Origin: Burkholderiaceae bacterium
GTDB lineage: Bacteria > Pseudomonadota > Gammaproteobacteria > Burkholderiales > Burkholderiaceae
DNA length: 12,197 nucleotides
Direction of reading: 5' to 3'
Assembly (NCBI GenBank): GCA_030151165.1
Contig: JASLEM010000386.1
Coordinates: forward strand, 1-12,197
The notes beneath the pieces were generated by a model. It was not told the DNA's origin. It made no database searches and worked only from the letters and a program-made list of their open reading frames with translations. Position numbers and translations under genes: made by a program. Positions 7,449 to 12,197 of this stretch are shown here, piece by piece. Numbering within the stretch: the first letter of the stretch is position 1; the number at the start of each line of letters is the position of its first letter.

Positions 7449-8893
7449 CGCGCCTCACCTCCCGACCCGCTTTCCGGCGCCGCATCGCGGCCGCGTTCTC
7501 CGTGACGATGGCGCTGCTCGCAGCGCTCCCGGCGGCGCAGGCGCAAGGCCGGTCGCGCTCGCCGTGCGCGCCGCGCGCGGCGTCGGGCGACGTGCCGTCC
7601 GATCGCGCCGACGGCCTGTCGGCGGAGGTCACCGGCGCCCGGCCCGTCGGCCTCGCGAACTGGGACGTGCGCTGGTGGCAGCGCCATCGCCTGTGGATCA
7701 CGATCGCGGCGACCAACCGCGGCGACGGCGCGACCTCGGTGCTGCCCGAGATCGTCATCGACCTCCATCGCGACGGCACGCTCGCGCGCAGCTTGGTCGG
7801 CGACCCGCTGGTGCTCGCGCCGCACGGCGCCGCCACGACGCAAATGACGCTTTACGTGCCGGACGACGCGAAGACGGTGGGCGTGCGCCTGCACGCGCCG
7901 GCGGCGACGGCGGCCACGACCGACGTCGGCGCGAGCCTGGCGGTCGTGTGCTCGGACTCGCGCTTCGATATCGGCGAGATGGCCAAGCCCGAGGCCGTGG
8001 TGCTGGACGAGGCGCTCGCGCTGTACCTGCGCAACGTCGCCGAGGAACTGCCCGACGCACACCAGGCCTTCGAGGACGAGCGCCAGCTCGCTTCCGGCGC
8101 GCAGGACGGCGCGGACGTCGCCTGGGCGATGCGCGGCCTGATGAACGCGCAGGGCGACGACGTCAGCACGATGCGCCCCGCCGGCGCGCCGCCGCCGCCG
8201 GCCGCGCCGCTCGTCACGCAGCCCGCGACCATCGACGTGCGCCCCGACGGCAGCGCGGTGCTGCGCCTGCGTGCCACCGCGTTCCAGACCGACGCGCAGC
8301 GGCTCGCCTGGGCGCAGTACCTGCACGACCGCATCGCGGCCGCGGCGCGCACGCATCCGCGCGCCTGGATCGTCGACCTGCGCGAACACGCGGGCGACGA
8401 CATGTGGCCGTCGCTCGCCGGGCTGTCGACCTTGCTCGAGGGGCCGGTGGTCGGCGGCTTCGTCACGCGATCCGGCAAGCAGGAGTGGGTGGTCGAACGG
8501 GGGGCCGCGCGCCTCGCCGGCGCCCCCGCGATGGTCGACCTGCAGCTTCCGCCGGAGCCTCCGTTCGGCGGCCCGGTCGCCGTGTTGCTGGGCGATCACA
8601 CCACGAACGTGGGGGAGGCGGTCGCGATCGCGTTCGAGGGCCGGCCGCACACGCGCTTTTTCGGCGCACCGACTCGGGGAGCTTCCGAGTTAGGGGGGCA
8701 CGCGCATGTCCTGTCCGATGGCAGCGTCCTGACGCTGCTGGACACTCGTCTCGCGGACCGGAACGGCGTGGTCTATCGCGGCCCGATCGAGCCCGATGAC
8801 GTCGTCGACGCGAGCGTCCACACCGACGCCGTGCCGCAGCCGGCCGTCGATTGGCTCCTCGACGAGCACCTCAAGGCCGGTTCGGCCCGTTGA
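7445..8893 (+). CDS. Exported S41 peptidase-family protein, probably catalytically inactive
   Basis: A 482-residue protein with a signal peptide (arginine-rich start, hydrophobic core, likely cut after AQA near residue 33), so periplasmic or secreted. The C-terminal third resembles the tail-specific-protease (S41) fold: VAVLLGDHTTNVGEAVAIAF, then FFGAPTRG, then DRNGVVYRGPIEPDDVV, the order seen in S41 members of the TASSGE type. Aligned to TASSGE, the catalytic serine position holds N388 (TTNVGE, 386-391), and the lysine of the CtpA/Tsp type is also absent after PTRG (A413). The protein is therefore probably not a serine protease and may bind peptides or act as a scaffold. The codon AAC is one transition from the serine codon AGC. 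The N-terminal half (about 40-260) has no domain I recognise. The ATG at 7445 was chosen for the signal peptide; the ribosome site is poor. It follows the EcsC gene by 64 bp. Confidence 0.82.
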   Translation: MTRLTSRPAFRRRIAAAFSVTMALLAALPAAQAQGRSRSPCAPRAASGDVPSDRADGLSAEVTGARPVGLANWDVRWWQRHRLWITIAATNRGDGATSVLPEIVIDLHRDGTLARSLVGDPLVLAPHGAATTQMTLYVPDDAKTVGVRLHAPAATAATTDVGASLAVVCSDSRFDIGEMAKPEAVVLDEALALYLRNVAEELPDAHQAFEDERQLASGAQDGADVAWAMRGLMNAQGDDVSTMRPAGAPPPPAAPLVTQPATIDVRPDGSAVLRLRATAFQTDAQRLAWAQYLHDRIAAAARTHPRAWIVDLREHAGDDMWPSLAGLSTLLEGPVVGGFVTRSGKQEWVVERGAARLAGAPAMVDLQLPPEPPFGGPVAVLLGDHTTNVGEAVAIAFEGRPHTRFFGAPTRGASELGGHAHVLSDGSVLTLLDTRLADRNGVVYRGPIEPDDVVDASVHTDAVPQPAVDWLLDEHLKAGSAR

Positions 8894-8898
8894 CCGCG

Positions 8899-8921
8899 GC
8901 GCGACGCGGGAAGCGTCGCGC
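8899..8921 (+). terminator. GC-rich hairpin just after the S41-type gene
   Basis: GCGCGACGC (8899-8907), loop GGGAA, GCGTCGCGC (8913-8921): a perfect 9-bp stem starting five bases after the stop codon, with further pairing outside it if a bulge is allowed. No T-run follows, so this is not a classical intrinsic terminator. It may protect the 3' end or assist termination, and it separates the S41 gene from the sigma-54 unit. Confidence 0.45.
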
Positions 8922-8969
8922 GCCGCAGCCGCCCGCATCACAAAGTTGGTGCTTTCGTGACATTGTTCC

Positions 8970-8985
8970 TGGCCCGCAACTTGCG
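8970..8985 (+). promoter_or_regulatory. Sigma-54 (RpoN) -24/-12 promoter for the S53/PEP-CTERM unit
   Basis: TGGCCCGCAACTTGCG matches the RpoN consensus TGGCAC-N5-TTGCW. The invariant GG (8971-8972) and GC (8983-8984) are exactly ten bases apart, as required. This predicts a start of transcription near 8996. The 75 bp between the S41 stop and this site could hold an enhancer-binding-protein site; AAAGTTGGTGCTTT (8942-8955) has short inverted AAAG/CTTT arms, but I cannot assign it. RpoN with the PrsK/PrsR two-component pair is known to drive PEP-CTERM genes in related bacteria, which fits the downstream gene. No sigma-70 promoter as good is visible here. Confidence 0.7.
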
Positions 8986-8995
8986 TGCTGATGAG

Positions 8996-9244
8996 TAGCA
9001 AGCGAGAGCCTTGGAGAAAATAGAACGAGGGTGGTGCTTGGTGTCAAGAGCATCAACGCTATCAGCGTTTTCAGCTCCCCTCCTTTATGGGGAGTCCGTG
9101 ACTTTTTCAGGCTTCTCGACTGTAAAGTTGGCTGGTCGCGGGTGTTCCTCGAGCCTCCGCAGCAAGTCCCCGAACGCGTCCTCGCATACCACGTCCGGAC
9201 GCAGGTTCGATCCCTCGTCTTTTCAAACAGAAGAGTTGAATTCC
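8996..9244 (+). other. Long untranslated leader of the S53 gene, with hairpins
   Basis: From the predicted sigma-54 start to the S53 ATG there are about 249 bases with no supported gene. The stretch is less GC-rich than the flanking genes. It contains AACGCT-ATC-AGCGTT (9055-9069) and CTCCCC-N8-GGGGAG (9075-9094), two adjacent perfect 6-bp stems, the second followed by CTTTTT (9101-9106). The self-complementary CGTCCGGACG lies at 9192-9201. AGAAGAG (9229-9235) is the probable ribosome site. I recognise no known riboswitch. The frame is open from TTG 9011, but the sequence before 9245 does not look coding. Confidence 0.5.
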
Positions 9245-11158
9245 ATGCAAAAAACGATTCTCGGAGGGCTGCGCGCCCCGGTCGGTCTGTCCATGCTGTC
9301 CGTGGCTGCCGCTCTCGCGCTCGGCGCGGTGTCCTCCTCGGCGTTCGCGCTCGGCGGCGGCTTGCCCACGACTTCCAACGCCCTGCGCGTCGGCGCCGAC
9401 CCGCGCATCATCGACAACGGCGTCGCCGCGGCGACCGACGTGAAGAGCATCAGCGTCGGCCTGGCCGTCCGCAACAAGGCCGCGCTCGCCGCGGCCGTCG
9501 CGAGCGTCGGCGACCCGAAGAGCGCCAACTTCCGCAAGTTCATCACCCCGGCCCAGTTCGCCGCCACCTACGGCCAGACGCCCGCCGCGATCGCCCAGGT
9601 CGTGTCGTACCTGAAGTCGAAGGGCCTGACGGTCACCACCGTGCACGCCAACGGCCTGCTGATCAGCGCCAAGGGCACCAATGCGCAGATCGCCGCCGCC
9701 TTCGGCACGACGATCCACAACTACTCGCTGCAAGGCGTCTCGTACCAGGCCCCGGCCGGCAAGGCCGTGATCCCGGCGTCGATCGCCGGCATCGCCACGG
9801 GCGTGAGCGGCCTGAGCAACCGTGCCAGCTTCCACACGCACGGCGCGAAGATCCCGAGCACCGGTCCGCTGGCCGGCGACGTCGCGGTCGTCAACGGCGC
9901 CGCCGCCGTGCCGCCGAGCGGCCCCGGTTCGTACAACGTCCTCGACCTGGCCGCGAAGTACAACGTCAGCCCGCTGTACGCCAAAGGCCTGACCGGCGCC
10001 GGCAAGACCATCGGCATCGCCACGCTCGCGACGTACGACCAGTCCGACGTCTACGCCTACTGGAACCAGCTGGGCCTCGCGATCAGCCAGGACCGCATCA
10101 CCGACGTCGTGGTCGACGGCCCCGCCGGCAACGACGGCGCCGACGAGACGACGCTGGACGTCGAGCAATCCGGCGGCATCGCCCCGGGCGCCAACATGCG
10201 CGTCTACATCGCCCCGAACACCGATTCCGGCTTCATCGACGTGTTCGCCCAGGCGATCGACGAGAACCTGGTCGACGTGCTGTCGGTCAGCTGGGGCAAC
10301 CCGGAAATCGTCAACGACGGCGCGACGCTCGACACCTACGACGCGATCTTCTCGCAAGCCGCGCTGCAAGGCATCCCCGTGATCGCGGCGACCGGTGACG
10401 CCGGCGCGTTCGACATCAACCGCAGCTACGACTACCCGGATTGCACGACGCTGCTGGGCGTCGACTTCCCGGCGTCGGATCCGAACGTGCTGGGCGCCGG
10501 CGGCACCACGCTGCCCAACACCGTGCAGCATCTGCACGGCCCGGTCACCGTGACCACGGAACGCGCGTGGGGCTGGGACTACCTGAAGACCTACATCGAG
10601 ACGTACTACGGCACCGACCTGTACTACCACAGCTACTACACGGTCGGCGGCGGCGGCGGCGTCAGCGTCGACTGGGCGCTCCCGTCGTACCAGCAGAACC
10701 TGGCCGGCGTGCAGACCTCGGCGGCCGCCCAGTCGCTGATCTGCTCGGACGCGTTCCTCGGCGCGCCGGACACGGGCTACACCGACCTGATCGACATGCC
10801 CAGCGGCGTCCCCGGCCGCAACCTGCCGGACGTTTCGCTCAACGCCGACCCGTACAGCGGCTACTCGCTGTTCTTCGGCGGCGGCTGGCACACCGGCAGC
10901 GGCGGCACGAGCTTCGTCTCGCCGCAGCTGAACGGCATCCTGACGCTCATCACGTCGGGCCTGCCCGGCCGCGTCGGCCCGATCAACCCGCAGCTGTACG
11001 CCGCGTTCAAGACGCAAGGCTACGCCGCCGGTTCGCCGTTCAAGGCGATCACTTCCGGAGACAACGAGTACTACAAGTCGACGGCCAGGTACAACCCGGC
11101 CACCGGCCTGGGCTCGCTGGACGTCAACGCACTGGCCACCACGCTGGGCGTTCATTAA
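9245..11158 (+). CDS. Secreted S53 family (sedolisin-type) serine-carboxyl peptidase
   Basis: A 637-residue preproenzyme. Signal peptide at residues 1-35 (cut after AFA). Residues of about 45-195 form a pro-kumamolisin-type activation domain, with FRKFITPAQFAATYG and AIAQVVSYLKSKGLTVTTV, ending at GVSGLSN. The catalytic domain follows. E301 and D305 lie in ADETTLDVEQSGG, the oxyanion-hole aspartate is D385 in AATGDAGAFD, and the nucleophile is S556 in SGGTSFVSP, so the full Glu-Asp-Asp-Ser set of the family is present. The C-terminal YNPATGLGSLDV with nearby acidic residues fits the family's calcium site. Family members are usually acid-active endopeptidases released after prodomain self-cleavage. 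There is no PEP-CTERM tail or other anchor, so it is probably released. The ATG at 9245 fits the signal peptide and an AGAAGAG ribosome site. It appears to be the first gene of a sigma-54-driven pair, 72 bp before the PEP-CTERM gene. Confidence 0.95.
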   Translation: MQKTILGGLRAPVGLSMLSVAAALALGAVSSSAFALGGGLPTTSNALRVGADPRIIDNGVAAATDVKSISVGLAVRNKAALAAAVASVGDPKSANFRKFITPAQFAATYGQTPAAIAQVVSYLKSKGLTVTTVHANGLLISAKGTNAQIAAAFGTTIHNYSLQGVSYQAPAGKAVIPASIAGIATGVSGLSNRASFHTHGAKIPSTGPLAGDVAVVNGAAAVPPSGPGSYNVLDLAAKYNVSPLYAKGLTGAGKTIGIATLATYDQSDVYAYWNQLGLAISQDRITDVVVDGPAGNDGADETTLDVEQSGGIAPGANMRVYIAPNTDSGFIDVFAQAIDENLVDVLSVSWGNPEIVNDGATLDTYDAIFSQAALQGIPVIAATGDAGAFDINRSYDYPDCTTLLGVDFPASDPNVLGAGGTTLPNTVQHLHGPVTVTTERAWGWDYLKTYIETYYGTDLYYHSYYTVGGGGGVSVDWALPSYQQNLAGVQTSAAAQSLICSDAFLGAPDTGYTDLIDMPSGVPGRNLPDVSLNADPYSGYSLFFGGGWHTGSGGTSFVSPQLNGILTLITSGLPGRVGPINPQLYAAFKTQGYAAGSPFKAITSGDNEYYKSTARYNPATGLGSLDVNALATTLGVH

Positions 11159-11175
11159 AAAAAGCTGGAGGGTGG

Positions 11176-11192
11176 CGCCCGATTCCCGGGCG
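11176..11192 (+). other. Intercistronic hairpin between the S53 and PEP-CTERM genes
   Basis: CGCCCG (11176-11181), loop ATTCC, CGGGCG (11187-11192): a perfect 6-bp GC stem 17 bases after the S53 stop. No T-run follows, so strong termination is unlikely. It may set the relative amounts of the two transcripts by partial termination or by protecting a 3' end. Confidence 0.35.
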
Positions 11193-11230
11193 TCGCTTCG
11201 CAACGACAACTCTTCTACAGGAAACGCCAC

Positions 11231-11761
11231 ATGAACCATCTCAAGAAACTGGCCCTCGTCGCCGCCCTGTCGCTGTTCGGCCTGAGCGCCGCGCACGCCG
11301 CCGCCGTCTTCGTCCCGGCGGACCCCGGCCAGCCGGGCCAGACCGATCTCATCTGGGATCTCGGCAACGCCACGTTCGGCAACCACGCCAAGGGCTCCAC
11401 GTTCGACGACTTCTTCACGTTCAACGTGCCCGACAGCGAAAGCGTGGAGTTCACGGCGCAGAGCGTCGGCCCGGGCGTCAAGTTCGAAGGCTTCGCGCTG
11501 TACATCACCGCCGACGGCACGCTGCTCGACCTCGACATCCTGCCGACGCCGGCGCTGTCCCTCAGCGGCGGCCCGTGGTCGCTGACGAGCGGCACCTACA
11601 CGCTGGAACTGGCCGGTGTCTTCACCAAGCGCAATGGCACGTACACGGGCTTCATCGACGGCACGCCGGCCGTTCCGGAACCCGCCAACTGGGCGCTGAT
11701 GCTCGCCGGCCTCGGCGCGATGGGCACGCTGGCCCGCCGCCGCGCCAACACCAAGGCCTGA
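11231..11761 (+). CDS. FxDxF-type PEP-CTERM sorting-domain protein
   Basis: A 176-residue exported surface or matrix protein. Signal peptide MNHLKKLALVAALSLFGLSA with a likely cut after AHA (residue 23). The central part is a small beta-rich domain with TFDDFFTFNVP, the FxDxF signature of one PEP-CTERM subfamily, and it has no cysteine. The C-terminus carries a complete sorting signal: VPEP at 148-151, a hydrophobic helix ALMLAGLGAMGTLA, then an RRR cluster and a short basic tail. Exosortase (EpsH/XrtA type) recognises and cleaves at PEP. Such proteins occur in bacteria that make extracellular polysaccharide and are linked to floc or biofilm formation. The ATG follows AGGAAA (11219-11224) at good spacing. 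No separate promoter is seen, so it is probably co-transcribed with the S53 gene from the sigma-54 site. Specific function unknown. A strong terminator follows. Confidence 0.95.
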   Translation: MNHLKKLALVAALSLFGLSAAHAAAVFVPADPGQPGQTDLIWDLGNATFGNHAKGSTFDDFFTFNVPDSESVEFTAQSVGPGVKFEGFALYITADGTLLDLDILPTPALSLSGGPWSLTSGTYTLELAGVFTKRNGTYTGFIDGTPAVPEPANWALMLAGLGAMGTLARRRANTKA

Positions 11762-11778
11762 GCCAGGCCGTCGCCGCA

Positions 11779-11796
11779 GGGCCGCTCCGGCGGCCC
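11779..11796. other. Hairpin ahead of the terminator
   Basis: GGGCCGC-TCCG-GCGGCCC is a perfect 7-bp stem with a four-base loop, 18 bases after the PEP-CTERM stop and 13 bases before the main terminator stem. It has no T-run and probably supplements transcript-end stability. Confidence 0.4.
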
Positions 11797-11809
11797 GTGG
11801 CCGACAACG

Positions 11810-11838
11810 AAAAAGCCGCGATTCGTCGCGGCTTTTTT
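11810..11838. terminator. Strong Rho-independent terminator, probably bidirectional
   Basis: AAAAAGCCGCGA (11810-11821), loop TTCG, TCGCGGCTTTTT (11826-11837) plus one more T: a perfect 12-bp stem with a stable TTCG tetraloop and a U-run. The A-run on the left arm gives a U-run on the other strand too, so it can also end transcripts from the convergent small gene. It closes the S53/PEP-CTERM unit. Confidence 0.95.
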
Positions 11839-11868
11839 CTGGGCGTCGCGCGCGCGCAGGCGCTCGTC

Positions 11869-12168
11869 TCAGGGGCTCGTCTTCGGTCCCGCGCCCGTCG
11901 ATGCGGCGCAGGGATCCTCTTCGTCGGGGATGTGCCGCAGCTTGCTGGTGCGCACACCGGCCACCGCGCTCGCGCTCGCGCCCGCGCGTGACGCGCACGC
12001 GCGGTCGGTGCGGCGCGACGCGGGGGCGCTGGCGGCGTCGCTGCTGGCGGCCGGCGACGAAGCGGTCGCCGGCGAGGCGGTCGCCGCCGCAGCACGAAGG
12101 GCCGTGCCGGAACTCGCCAGCGCAGCGACGACGAGTGCCAGCGATGAAACGAGGCGCGAGGCGTTCAT
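11869..12168 (-). CDS. Small predicted secreted protein of unknown function
   Basis: A 99-residue frame that I do not recognise. It starts with a plausible signal peptide (MNASRLVSSLALVVAALASS, Ala-rich after about residue 22), followed by an Ala/Ser/Pro low-complexity stretch (about 26-50) and a polar tail containing KLRHIPDEEDPC. There are two cysteines, C58 and C87, which could form a disulfide after export. Third codon positions are almost all G or C, as in the neighbouring genes, which supports coding. The ribosome site is poor (GGGA seven bases before the ATG). The stop lies 30 bases from the shared terminator, and the gene converges on the PEP-CTERM gene. Its promoter would be beyond the right edge. 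A chance frame in GC-rich DNA remains possible. Confidence 0.55.
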   Translation of the reverse strand: MNASRLVSSLALVVAALASSGTALRAAAATASPATASSPAASSDAASAPASRRTDRACASRAGASASAVAGVRTSKLRHIPDEEDPCAASTGAGPKTSP

Positions 12169-12197
12169 GGCAGTCCCGGGGAGGTCGGGCGGGTCGC

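Noticed and set aside
4642..7836. A 1064-codon open frame on the minus strand spanning the MATE gene and parts of its neighbours
   Set aside because: It is in a different frame from the MATE gene, gives Arg/Ala-rich low-complexity protein and runs antisense to three well-supported genes.
8991..9023. Ten-codon ORF (MSSKREPWRK) just after the sigma-54 site
   Set aside because: Its ATG lies upstream of the predicted transcription start near 8996, so it should not be on the transcript.
9204..9214. GGTTCGATCCC, which looks like a tRNA T-loop
   Set aside because: The flanking T-stem pairs at only three positions, and no acceptor stem, anticodon arm or CCA end is present.
9011..9244. N-terminal extension of the S53 frame from a TTG
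   Set aside because: The sequence has hairpins and untypical codons, whereas the ATG at 9245 begins a proper signal peptide.
9107..11998. A 963-codon open frame on the minus strand covering the S53 and PEP-CTERM genes
   Set aside because: It is a shadow of GC-biased codons: the product is Arg/Gly/Ala/Val-rich without motifs, while the sense strand has complete signal peptides and catalytic residues.

Overview
The window is very GC-rich, with strong G/C bias at third codon positions and long open antisense frames on both strands. Its gene content is a GGDEF enzyme, an MpaB-like oxygenase, a Wzi-type barrel, a MATE pump, EcsC, S41 and S53 peptidase-family proteins and a PEP-CTERM protein. That mix suggests a Gram-negative betaproteobacterium, probably of the Burkholderiales (Rubrivivax/Leptothrix/Roseateles-like). 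The lineage is inferred from composition and gene families, not from a marker gene. I see no rRNA, tRNA, CRISPR array, insertion sequence or phage gene.

Layout. Bases 2-1699 (+) are the 3' part of a diguanylate cyclase gene that enters from the left edge. It converges on an MpaB/DUF2236-type oxygenase gene (1724-2677, -). A 151-bp divergent spacer with an imperfect ~20-bp direct repeat leads to a large exported protein (2829-4976, +) that joins a Wzi-like outer-membrane barrel to a C-terminal PAP2 phosphatase domain. This converges on a MATE exporter gene (5001-6374, -). A 181-bp divergent spacer with a candidate promoter and palindromes separates the MATE gene from an EcsC-family gene (6556-7380, +). 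Next is an exported S41-type protein (7445-8893, +) whose catalytic serine position holds asparagine.

The right third looks like a separate regulated unit. A hairpin closes the S41 gene. It is followed by a well-spaced sigma-54 (-24/-12) promoter at 8970-8985, a ~249-nt leader with small hairpins, a secreted S53 (sedolisin-type) serine-carboxyl peptidase (9245-11158), and a small FxDxF-type PEP-CTERM protein (11231-11761). A textbook Rho-independent terminator at 11810-11838 ends the unit. A small predicted secreted protein of unknown function (11869-12168, -) converges on the same terminator.

How the genes may fit together (inference): several products act at the cell envelope or matrix, namely c-di-GMP synthesis, a capsule-assembly-type barrel with a lipid-phosphatase-type domain, an exosortase substrate and a secreted protease. 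RpoN control of PEP-CTERM genes through PrsK/PrsR is established in floc-forming betaproteobacteria, so a sigma-54-driven S53/PEP-CTERM pair is the most coherent candidate system here. The exosortase, PrsK/PrsR and polysaccharide genes are not in this window.
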